In this document: positions 31,899-41,293 of the stretch, piece by piece
Layout of the letters: each line of letters starts with the position of its first letter
Position numbering within the stretch: the stretch's first letter is position 1
Origin: Cladocopium goreaui
Lineage: Eukaryota; Sar; Dinophyceae; Suessiales; Symbiodiniaceae
Length of the DNA stretch: 64,000 bases
Assembly: GCA_947184155.2 (NCBI GenBank)
Contig: CAMXCT020006627.1
Coordinates: 177,501 to 241,500 of the forward strand
Reading direction: 5' to 3'
The notes under the pieces: model-generated
Databases searched by the model: none
The model's input: only the letters and a program-made list of their open reading frames with translations
What the model was told of the DNA's origin: nothing
Position numbers and translations under genes: made by a program

Positions 31899-32298
31899 AT
31901 ATATATATATATATTTATGTATACACAGTGTTCTCATTCATTGTTTGATACAAAACAATCTTGTGCTGCCCCCCCGTGACTCACTGCGACCAATCTGGGT
32001 CTGGTCTTTCGGGTCATCCCACGGTGAGGGGATCTCTCAGGTGACGTGATCAGCCCATGTTTGATGGTTTATACCACCTTTAAAAATGGTGACTTATAGT
32101 GATTTGGGGCATGGTGCAAATGGCATTGTTTAAACCACATCATGTGATAATCTATGTATATGTATGTAGATTATATCACTTAAAATCACCACGGTGTAGA
32201 CATCATCAATCTATGTACGTAATCTGTATACACCGTGGTGATTTTATGTGATCCCACAATGAATTCCACGATGTCTACCGTTGGTGATACATTTCCAG
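31899..32298. other. intron with TA run and paired hairpins
   Basis: TA run at 31899-31913, then mixed sequence, then the hairpins listed separately at 32144-32252. Confidence 0.6.
32144..32252. repeat. two overlapping inverted repeats
   Basis: First pair: GTGATAATCTA (32144-32154) with TAGATTATATCAC (32167-32179). Second pair: about 24 bases at 32175-32198 with 32229-32252 (ATCACxTAAAATCACCACGG type, two mismatches) around a 30-base loop. The arms share bases, so the two hairpins exclude each other. A decayed palindromic mobile element is one explanation. Confidence 0.7.
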
Positions 32299-32345
32299 GC
32301 CACAGGCGAAGGAGATGTGGATGAGTTGGACAAGGAATATGCCCG
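32299..32345 (+). CDS. candidate host exon
   Basis: Acceptor tttccag, donor GTGACA. The reading is ATGEGDVDELDKEYAR, an acidic peptide ending in phase 2. It probably belongs to the gene continued at 33203, but one connecting exon seems to be missing because the phases do not join directly. Confidence 0.4.
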
Positions 32346-33202
32346 GTGACAAAGTTTGGGGATATAGATGGGATATACATATATATATATATGGGATATA
32401 TATGTATATATACACTAATATACATGAATAAATGGGGACATGATCCATGAAAACTCCATATATGGATAATGGGATATGGTAACATATGGATAATGCATAT
32501 GTATATATATATATATGTATAGATATCATGGGTGGCTTCACGAGGACGACATTCATGCTGTATTTTTTTGGGCTCAAGATCTTTTTGACTTCTTGGAATT
32601 CCTGTAATCATCAATGATGTAATGGAAACTGAATGGAGAAAACTAGTGTCCCATTATAGACCCATATTAATACCCCCATTAAACTACAATAATTTGCCAG
32701 GTTTGATTTCCGGAGGGTAGTGATGGAGATAAACCGTGCCTGGAAGCCGAAACGTAACTAGAAATGCACGATGAATGATGGTTTTCCCTGTTTCAATCAA
32801 CTTTTATGTGGGGGTTCTTCCCTGCCATACGGAAGTACGGAAACAACCATTGATTTCTGGTTGTTTGGAAGCAAACATCGGTGGGGCAAACAAACTAGGA
32901 TGTTAAACATCTTTGCTGTGCCTCACAATACACAATGACTGCGAGGATGTTGTGGAACCACGCGGGTTTTGGGTACCCAATGAGTTGACTGACCCAGAAA
33001 CAGATGAGTGTCAAAGGTCGCGAACTAATGTCTCCTGTTGGTTTGGATACCACGAATGCTGCGATGACATCTTAGCCTTTTGGCGTTGGCTTATGTGGCT
33101 AAGAAAAAAATCTCAAACAACCAATTAGTTTGGGTTGTTTCGGGTGTCCAGGGCAGGTTACATTCATATCTTGAAAATCCTTTTGCCACTGCTTTGTGGC
33201 AG
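32346..33202. other. intronic, TA runs, nothing else recognised
   Basis: TA/TATG microsatellites at about 32378-32412 and 32495-32520. No further exon supported. Confidence 0.4.
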
Positions 33203-33284
33203 ATTGGAAACCTGTGTCCTCAGGTCGAATATTTCAAGAAGAAGTATGGAGAAAATCCCCGCTCCGACATCATGGGCATTGATG
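33203..33284 (+). CDS. host exon, unknown gene 3
   Basis: The open reading IGNLCPQVEYFKKKYGENPR and SDIMGID ends in phase 1 before GCTGTG (GC donor). The start is at 33203 or at 33224 (after cctcag). The single leftover base and the AG that begins the exon at 35191 form a Glu codon, giving SDIMGID-E-IRTGKIPIQ in one frame. No family recognised. Confidence 0.5.
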
Positions 33285-35190
33285 GCTGTGCTCTCTTTGT
33301 GCTTATCTACATCGTGGTTCCCGGGCAGCATTGCCATAGTAGCGAACGGCATCTGGGTAGCTCTTTGATGGATGAAACCCCTTGGAGAAGGGGATGACGA
33401 CAAACCTCATTTATAGGGGCCCATCATTTCTTCAGATTTTATGGTAGCCGGCAGGCAAGGTTCGTGAAAATGATCAAGACATTTGGGTTGTAGCTTTGCG
33501 AAACGAGGACTTGACCCACTCCCAGGTCGAAAGGAAAATGTAGAGTCACCCCCAAAAAATTAGATGGACAAGTAATTTACTACTTTATATACATAAAAGA
33601 AAGTAATCGCCAAACAAATACAAAAACCGTCATCGCTGTTTTAGTAGGATTGTACTTTACTATATATCTCTTTTGGGGTGCGACACTGTACCACCACCCC
33701 ATTTGCTTGAAAAATCTCTGCAGATTTTCCATGGAAAACTATGACGGTTTACAGGCATCGTATCCCCGAGAGCTGAGGTGGCTGGCGTGGTCTTTACAAT
33801 TATCTTCCTTTCGATGTATGCGAGGTCAGTGGTCAGGGGTACAATGGGAGCCCAAATGGTGAACATGGCGAGAAGCACATGAACTTTTGATGCACAATTT
33901 GGCACAATTTGATGGGTTTCAAGTTTGATTTTTCACTTTTCCCAATTTTGCGTAGGGAATGCAGAGATGGCAATTCTAGGGGTTGACCTTTTATACATGA
34001 ATGTGGTTTGGGCTCTGCCCAGCCGTGCCTGGTGATTTTCGCATCGAAATCACCAGGTGGGGGGGAACCTGCTTGTGATCGCAAGTGATGCGGTCTCATT
34101 TTAAACTGGTACCCATCACCTCAGAGATGGGCTACTAGTTATCCTTGGGTTTCGACTTCCTGGGACAGGCATCGGGACATCTTCGCCAACATGCCCTTGC
34201 CCGGCTTTAAGTGACTCGCATCGGCCGAAGCTTGGCCCGGCCGCCAGAAATTCAGTGCCGTTGATTTGACCGTTCCAAATGGCCAGGGATCCATGAAGGG
34301 ATCCCCAGAGAGTCCAGGAAAACCTCTGATGCCCGGGTGACAGATGGAACTTTGTTTTTGTTTTGCTTTCCAGAAATGGTGAAAAAAAAGTGTCGCAGTT
34401 GAGAGTTTCCAGATGAATTCTTCGACAAGTTCCAGCGCCCGGCTGTTCTGGTCATCGGCGGAGCATGACAGCAGGTGGTTCATGATGTCACGCGACCGGC
34501 AACAGACTGTAGGGAGTATTCCTTGGGGACACTCCTGACAACCCTTGATGCATTGAAAAAAACAACAATGGAACCGACCTGGTTGCAAATGGCCCTTCGA
34601 TGGGAGTATGGACACATGCACCCGTTTTGGAACTAATCCCCTTCAGCCTTATACATCCAAAAACCGTGGCTTAGTACTGGATTCATTTGTTTGGGGTCTT
34701 CTACATGGGTATTTTTCATAAGGGGAGAGCTAGGTGATGGGATTGCTGCTTGCCCTTCCTGCAATGTCTTCAAAAGTCCAGAAAACTTTCTACTGCTGAC
34801 TTGAACCCCTTGTCAGTTTAGTTTATCGTGCTTATTTGTTGAAATTTGTTTTGCACATTTAACCACACCCAACCTGCCACTATCTTCCATGGCGAGAAGG
34901 TCAAAAGAACAGAGCCTTGGAGCCTGAAACGCACCACCGGTCTCCCAGCTTGGGGGTGCAGTTCCAGTAAGAAAAGTGGATATCCAACCATAGTTCTTTC
35001 AAGGCCCCATATCCCAACTCAGAATTGCTGCTTTTCCAGTTCTGATTTCGCCATCAATCCATTGAATAGTTTTTTCGTTTTTTTCTTTTTTAAATATATA
35101 TATATATTCATTGATTTTCACCAGCATTTTTGAATGCTTCAATTGTTTCAATGATCCCCAGCTATAGTTATCCCATGTTTTTTATCCCAG
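33285..35190. other. intronic; one perfect hairpin, weak exon candidates
   Basis: A perfect 11-base inverted repeat (CCTGGTGATTT / AAATCACCAGG) with an 8-base loop lies at 34028-34057. A - strand stretch at about 34400-34545 reads VCCRSRDIMNHLLSCSADDQ and is protein-like, but has no splice support. Confidence 0.4.
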
Positions 35191-35264
35191 AGATCCGGAC
35201 TGGGAAAATCCCCATCCAGGACATTGCGGAGTATGGCCAGGGAGAAGGCGCTGATCTCCTCAAG
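35191..35264 (+). CDS. host exon, unknown gene 3
   Basis: Acceptor tatcccag, donor GTGCGT. It completes a Glu codon with the previous exon, then reads IRTGKIPIQDIAEYGQGEGA and DLLK, ending in phase 0. The next exon at 36890 begins in phase 0, so three exons in a row are compatible. The protein looks globular; I do not recognise it. Confidence 0.55.
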
Positions 35265-36889
35265 GTGCGTGCCGTGTAAACACGGCCGTTTTTTTTTGGG
35301 GAAAGGGTCTTAGAAAAGAAAAGGGGGTGGTGTGAAAAAACCATGCAGAAATGGTGCTTTAATAGGTTTTTAATCATAAAAATGGTGGTTTCATGGGAGT
35401 TGAACCAAAAGAAACATTGGATTTGCCCAAGAAATCTCAGAAGCATTGGGGGTTTAACCAAGAAACATTGGAGTTTACCCAAGAAACAATGGGGGTGAAG
35501 CAAGACAAATGGGATTCAATATGATTCGGGATTTAATGGATAAGAGATTTGTTCAACCATGGAAGTAGTGGGAATTACAGTAACCACCAAATATTACATA
35601 TGACATTTGTAGCTTCAACATGGAGAACTAATACAATCAACAAAGTGTTGGGGATGTGAAGAGTCCGAGCTGCACCAAAAGATGTCAAAACTTATATACT
35701 ACTATAATCCCACCAAATTTTGGATTGATTTCTTACCCAACAGGAGTGCCAGAAAAAACAAAGAAACGACGCAGGTTTACAGTGTACGAAAGAATTAACA
35801 TATCATCAACAAATTGTAGGGACTTAAGATGATGATGTAACCGGCCAAGATGGGATTTGTATCCAACCGACATAATGTCATAGGTCAAAACAGATGTTGG
35901 TCGGTAATTTACATGCTGGAAACTTGGCGGTGCAATCATCCCTTCTGACTCTTGGTTGTTAAAGTTGGTGATAGCCATCAATCTATATATAGGGGAAGCC
36001 AATGTGGGCAAACAATGGCGAGAATTTGAATATTGGGATTTCACGCATGATGAACGTATGGATATATCTGGCAACCTGGTGAACATGAGATACCAGGAGA
36101 AAGGCCGCGGCTATCCATGGCCATACAACCGACAACAATCAGTCATTGTTGGTCGTTGAGGCTGGTTTCAGCGGCCCACCAGACACTCTGTGGATTTGAT
36201 GAATCTACCTAGTCTACACTCTCCAGACCATTGGGAAAACCGCCATGCGGCTTCTGTAACTGGACACACCAATAGTTCATAATAGTTCATAATAGTTCTT
36301 GATCATATCTCCAGTAGTTTCTTTCCATCAAACTATGGTGGAGGTGCTGCTTGGAGCTGCTTGGAGCCATGAGATTCACCCCCTGGGCAGCAGGGGGCTA
36401 TGAAAACCTCGGGAGGAATACATCGAATGCGCCTGTAGCGGTGTCATGGCTTGCTCTACCTGCCACGTCTACTTGGTATGGATCCCCAGCGGAACGATGT
36501 GGAGATCGCAGCCCCAACTTCTGGGTTTGACCTTAAAGCAGTAAAGCATATAGATATATAGTGGATATATAGTGGATATATAGTGGATATATAGTGGATA
36601 TATAGTGGATATATAGTGGATATATAGTGGATATATAGTATATACGACACAGCAAGTGGTTTCAAAAGTTTTTTGTTGACTTCGTACTTGAATTTGTTTG
36701 CGTCTTTTGTTGTATTCACGTAGCCACAATGCATTGGAGGATCATATGGGCCCTTGAATGCATGAAGTTCGACTCCAGAGCTGGTGACTGGTTTCCAACC
36801 CGAAAGTGGAATATTAAGATGTCACGACTGTCACGGTGATATCGCCCACTGATCATCTACGAATTCGATCGTTGGTTCACTCTCTGCAG
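35265..36889. other. intronic; one 11-base tandem repeat
   Basis: Nothing recognisable except the GATATATAGTG array listed at 36548-36632. Confidence 0.4.
36548..36632. repeat. 11-base tandem repeat (gatatatagtg)
   Basis: About eight near-perfect head-to-tail copies. Confidence 0.9.
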
Positions 36890-36978
36890 GCTTTGGCTCT
36901 TACACGGGTGGTTTTCCAGGGTTCCGAGCTGGTGCTTGAAAGCGATGCTACCAATCGAGCCGCGCTTGAAACCCTTAG
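36890..36978 (+). CDS. host exon, unknown gene 3
   Basis: Acceptor ctctgcag, donor GTGCCA. The reading ALALTRVVFQGSELVLESDA and TNRAALETLR is amphipathic and starts in phase 0, as required by the exon at 35191. A longer frame starting at 36936 crosses this exon but reads less like protein. Confidence 0.5.
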
Positions 36979-37155
36979 GTGCCACCATTATTCACTACTC
37001 GGATAGTGAAACCAAGGCCAAGTTTACACGTTGCCACTCCTTCAGTGGTTACGTGCCCTACTTTCTCAGTGATGAGCCAAACGAGCCGATTGATTGTGGT
37101 CCATCTCCAGTAACTCCTCCATCGAATTGTTCCAACCGGGGGGGTGCCACTCCAG

Positions 37156-37260
37156 AAACAGATGTGGGCGAAGCTTCCCCGCGGCCACCTGTGTGGCCAG
37201 ATACAGATGAGGAAGGAGATGGGCCCTGCCCTCGTTCAGATCAAGCCTCGTCTGAAAGTG
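37156..37260 (+). CDS. host exon, unknown gene 3
   Basis: Acceptor ctccag and an excellent GTGAGT donor enclose 35 codons: KQMWAKLPRGHLCGQIQMRK and EMGPALVQIKPRLKV. Phase 0 at both ends. The preceding exon at 36890 ends in phase 2, so an intermediate exon or a different donor is needed to link them. Confidence 0.5.
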
Positions 37261-37679
37261 GTGAGTCGGAGGGCAAGAACCGTCTCAACAGTGGCTTGGC
37301 TGCAAAAAGTCATGCTTTTTGTGAAGGAAAACACATCCAGATTCTTTGTGGCTTGGTTTGGAGGTCAGGCAAAAACCAGGGATTAATGTGTAAACCCGCT
37401 TAATAAACCTACCATTTGGGGATGATAGTTGCCACCCATATAGTGACACCAGGGAAGTTTATAATTAGCTGCCACATGATGGTTCATCTGGGCGCATTTG
37501 TAGTGGGCCTTCATAGCCAGATTCATCTGGAACCACAGAGTGCACTGGAAGAGTTTCGCCAGCAGTCTACTTGTTCAAGTGTCAAAGGGGGCATCCCAAA
37601 TCGCTCGAAAACCATCATGTGGGTGGGAAAAACTTGGTAGCTCCTTCGCTCTCAATCACGGATGTCCATACCAATAGCT

Positions 37680-37850
37680 GCTTGGCTCCCTCCGAAACCC
37701 TGGCAGAGAAACATCCCGAAGCCATCGAAGCCCTGGCCCGAGGTCAAGCCACCGTGTGGCCAAACGGTCAAGCCCTCTGGGGCGAGACGACCGATACCTA
37801 CGATTCCGGCTATGTGTCCTTCGGAGCTTGGCAAGAGGCCATGGGCCCAT
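37680..37850 (+). CDS. candidate host exon
   Basis: The open stretch reads LAPSETLAEKHPEAIEALAR, then GQATVWPNGQALWGETTDTY and DSGYVSFGAWQEAMGPWG, with higher GC content than its flanks. Boundaries are approximate. Frames on the - strand across it are shadows. Probably the last visible exon of gene 3 before element C. Confidence 0.4.
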
Positions 37851-37924
37851 GGGGTAAACAAGGTAAACCAAGCAGCTTGGTAGGTTGATAGGTCAATGGA
37901 GAAATAAATGTACTGTAGATCTTT

Positions 37925-38294
37925 ATGTGTATATATATATATGTCTGATTATATATATATAAAGTATAATATAAAGTATAATATAATATAATATAGTATA
38001 ATATAATATAGTATAATATAATATAGTATAATATAATATAGTATAATATATATGTATAGTATAATATAATATAATATAATTTGATGTAATATAATATGAT
38101 ATATGATATGATATATAATATGTTATATAATATGATATATAATTATGATATATAATATGATATATAATATTAATATTAATATGATATATGATATGATATA
38201 TAATATGAAATGTAATATGATATACATATAATATGATATATAGTATGGTATCTAATATGATATATAATATGGTATATAATGTGATATATAATAC
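37925..38294. repeat. AT-rich microsatellite, left of element C
   Basis: ATAAT/GATAT-type repeat continuing on the far side of element C at 45789, so it was one array before the insertion. Confidence 0.9.
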
Positions 38295-38458
38295 TATTGA
38301 TAGCAAGCCAAAATGGATCCCCTTGATCCGCTATCGTTCCACCTGGAACTCAGAGCTCAAAGCGCCATTTCCATCGCAGGCGCAAAGGTCTCAGCAGCTG
38401 TCTCCCCTAGAGACAAATGGCTATGGATGAGAAAGGATTGGGTGTTGTGGCATTAACA
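38295..38458 (-). repeat. 3' LTR of element C
   Basis: 164 bases. On the - strand it starts TGTTAATGCC and ends GCTATCAATA. Identical to 45625-45788 as read. Confidence 0.92.
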
Positions 38459-38534
38459 CACCTCTTTATATCTTCAAAAATTGCAAGATATCCGATCTTG
38501 CTATAGAGCCACTGGAAAAATTTCATCCAAGCCT

Positions 38535-39191
38535 TCATTCATCTTTGAAACGACGCACGTCATTCGTGCCAGGAAACACAGGACCTTGTTCAGTCTGTCC
38601 AGTCACAGCATCATGTGCCCACAGGAAAAGGGCTAAGTCTTTCAAACGACCCTCAGCTGCATCCACTTGGCTTTTGCACCACTTACGATAGCTGACACTT
38701 TCTTTGTCATTTGCAGTCACCAGGGTGTTGTAATCCAAGTCCTTAGAAGCGAACTTGCCGAACTCAATCAATGTTTTTCCCCACGTAGCCAGAGTATCCA
38801 CACCTGGAGGAAGGGTAATTGCGGTGCCCTTCTTGGTCATGCCAAAGCTGGTAGCGGAGCTCATTGGATACTGTGGGCCATTCATGGCCACAGGCATAGG
38901 CATGGGACTCATCATCGGAGCGCCTGGATAGGACAACGGTGCCATATCAGGTCCCAAACGGCGCTTGGAGGAATCTGACATGTTTCCTGCATCCACTTCA
39001 CTCCATTCGCTAACAGCATCATCGCTTGGGTCAGGCTGCGAAGGAAACCCTTGGCCACGGAACATTGAGGACTCAGGCAGCAGTTCAGCTTTCTTGGATC
39101 GGAGTGCGCGATCCTGCAAGGTGCGCAGCAGGATCAACTCTTCGGCAGTCAAGGGCTGTGCCGAATCCATTGGAGATTTGGACATGGACAT
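38535..39191 (-). CDS. third ORF with FGK...W domain, element C
   Basis: 218 codons, starting 114 bases after the RNase H stop and ending before the 3' LTR. N-terminal helix with LLPESSMFR (about residues 38-46), then a Pro/Met-rich flexible part (about 80-125), then a C-terminal domain with IEFGKFASKDLDYNTL (144-146 = FGK) and YRKWCKSQVDAAEGRL. Both the LLPE(A/S)SxFR motif and the FGK...xKW core recur in the accessory ORF of element B, and the core also in that of D. No Gag, Env or enzyme motif present. It is likely an accessory protein of the element; it may be made from a subgenomic or trans-spliced message. Confidence 0.75.
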   Translation of the reverse strand: MSMSKSPMDSAQPLTAEELILLRTLQDRALRSKKAELLPESSMFRGQGFPSQPDPSDDAVSEWSEVDAGNMSDSSKRRLGPDMAPLSYPGAPMMSPMPMPVAMNGPQYPMSSATSFGMTKKGTAITLPPGVDTLATWGKTLIEFGKFASKDLDYNTLVTANDKESVSYRKWCKSQVDAAEGRLKDLALFLWAHDAVTGQTEQGPVFPGTNDVRRFKDE

Positions 39192-39304
39192 GACGGCGGT
39201 CTATCGGCTGTGTTCCTACCCTTGAAAATTGACGTGTGCTTCAGATGAAAGTTTGTCTCAAACACGCATCACTGACTATACACATGCCCTGCTATCTATA
39301 TGCA

Positions 39305-41293
39305 CTAATTATTGCTGCTCGATACCTTCTTGTCCAGACGTCTCTGACGCTCATCCGCTTGCAAACGAAGGATATTTTCTTCAGGACTGATTTGATACAT
39401 GTTTTCACGTACGCATGCTCTCAACAGGTCAGTTGGATCACCAGCGTTCTTTGTCAACGAGTCTGCCAACATTCGATTCGTAGGAACCCATCGCACTGAT
39501 GCCTGCATTCGAAGAATGCTCTGTCGTAGAATCACTATATCAATGGAAGTCCTTCTATCCTCAACAGCAGTAGGTGATGACACTGAAACAAGGTGGTCAT
39601 AGAGAGATTTGCAATCTGTTACTATCACTGGTGTTCGCACTTTCAGCATCTCTTCGTAATTGCGGACATCAAACGGTCCATCAATTGCTTCAGACAGAAT
39701 GAGGGAAGCCCATTCCAGTGTGCCTGTTGCACTGACCATTGACTGTGCTTCTGCTGCTAACGTAGAACCCACCGCTCTGGGTAGGCGAAAGCTACGCCAA
39801 ATTGCTGGAGTCCATGGTGACTTTTCACCCTGATCAAGTTCGCTAGAGGTAAAACCTAGAATATATCCGGCTTGTGTGAACTCTCCTACATTGGCAAAAG
39901 CAGCATCAGCATGACAGACTATCCGCAAATCTGAAGGATTGATTGGAAGAAAACGAATACCCAGATCTTTGTTCATCTTTGCACGTCGGATCACATTGTT
40001 GGCTTCGCACAAATGATGTATTGTAGGTGATGGAAACGCCTGTTGTGACAAACTGGTTTGTGATGACAGATCCGGTCGTGTCTGTCCTGCAAGCCAATTT
40101 AAACTACCGTTAATTCCACGCAAAACACTGATTTCCTTGGCAGTCAACTGCGAAGCACGTTGTTTTCTGCGTGTTGTTGGAATAAATGCAGGTTTCAGCT
40201 TATCAGTGAAATCCTCTTGAGTCATGAGAATGGACATATCTGTAGGATCTTGTTTGTAATGTGAACCACAAAACTGACCCTCATTCAAACGCCACTTTCT
40301 GTAAGGAAATCTTTGTCGTAGCAAATTCAGAGCATGTTGATATTCTTCGCCTTCTCCCGCAGTTGCTGTATCGTCAACATGTGAACCAAGAACACCAACA
40401 AGTTTGTTTGTCTTGGATGACCTGAGAAAATATAAACATGGATCGTATTTGCTACGTTGGAAACCAGTTTGAAGAACAGCTGCGTCGAACACTTTATACC
40501 AAGCTGCAGGTGCATCATTCTGACCATAAACATTTCCCAAAACCTCAATCAATTGAAAGTCTTCTGCACCAGGAATACCACCAGGTGGGACCCACGTATA
40601 CAAAGGACGATATTGTTGAGGGATAGGGCCAGCTTCCAAAAAGGCTCCCTGCACATCGCCAAGTTGTAACTGCCACTTGTGTGAAGACATCATCTGAAAC
40701 AGGACAGTACGGCCGATCTGCGACAAGGTCGGACTTTGCAACATGCCTTGTGATGCCTTTTGTGACAGGTCAGGGTCTAGGTGACCCTGCAGGCAAAAAC
40801 GTGCTTTCACCTTCCAGTGCTCAGCGTTATTAGGATCTGGAATGATACCATTCTCGATAACATCTTCCATGGCTTTCTTGACAATCACAAAACGACTGCC
40901 CATGATGCGATGCTTCTGATGTTTCAAGATCGAATCAGCTTCGTGTTTTGGCACCAAACGAACAGCTTGTTTGTCAATGAGAGTGTTCCATTCCTTCACC
41001 TTGGCCGCATCCACCTGTGCTTGCAACCAGGGTTCATTTTTGCTGTGGGGAATCTCCTTTTGTGCTCGTTTCTGCATGAACTGTGCTACCAAGGCTTCGT
41101 GATTACCATCTTTCATAAAATCATGCCATAATTCATGTGCTTCACTACTGGACAACTCATGACGGGCGGCAAGGACTTCATGATGGATTACATGTGTTTC
41201 ATGACCATGACTAGCCTTGACATGTTTGGATGCAGGTGCATCTGTACTATCGGACGACTCCCTCTTGGTACCCCTGGTGGCAGCCTCAAGCAT
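39305..41293 (-). CDS. reverse transcriptase-RNase H, element C
   Basis: 662 codons. RT: KARFCLQGHLD, GDVQGAFLEAG, VYGQNDAPAAWYKVF and LGSHVDDTATAGE (the catalytic VDD). RNase H: CHADAAFANVGEFTQ, GSTLAAEAQS, VTDCKSLYDHL and VRWVPTNRMLADSLTK. It overlaps the integrase ORF by 106 bases in the -1 frame. RVT-containing products normally come from one polyprotein in copia, so either a frameshift event is used or this copy lost one base near 41300. Confidence 0.9.
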   Translation of the reverse strand: MLEAATRGTKRESSDSTDAPASKHVKASHGHETHVIHHEVLAARHELSSSEAHELWHDFMKDGNHEALVAQFMQKRAQKEIPHSKNEPWLQAQVDAAKVKEWNTLIDKQAVRLVPKHEADSILKHQKHRIMGSRFVIVKKAMEDVIENGIIPDPNNAEHWKVKARFCLQGHLDPDLSQKASQGMLQSPTLSQIGRTVLFQMMSSHKWQLQLGDVQGAFLEAGPIPQQYRPLYTWVPPGGIPGAEDFQLIEVLGNVYGQNDAPAAWYKVFDAAVLQTGFQRSKYDPCLYFLRSSKTNKLVGVLGSHVDDTATAGEGEEYQHALNLLRQRFPYRKWRLNEGQFCGSHYKQDPTDMSILMTQEDFTDKLKPAFIPTTRRKQRASQLTAKEISVLRGINGSLNWLAGQTRPDLSSQTSLSQQAFPSPTIHHLCEANNVIRRAKMNKDLGIRFLPINPSDLRIVCHADAAFANVGEFTQAGYILGFTSSELDQGEKSPWTPAIWRSFRLPRAVGSTLAAEAQSMVSATGTLEWASLILSEAIDGPFDVRNYEEMLKVRTPVIVTDCKSLYDHLVSVSSPTAVEDRRTSIDIVILRQSILRMQASVRWVPTNRMLADSLTKNAGDPTDLLRACVRENMYQISPEENILRLQADERQRRLDKKVSSSNN

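Noticed and set aside
34139-34621. A 160-codon - strand frame containing VCCRSRDIMNHLLSCSADDQ, and a + strand stretch ending MPLPGFK before a stop at about 34213
   Set aside because: Protein-like in places but no consistent splice sites or phase with neighbouring exons.
36936-37403. A 155-codon + strand frame overlapping the exons at 36890 and 37156
   Set aside because: Those exons have better splice sites and more protein-like sequence in other frames; this frame runs across their donors.
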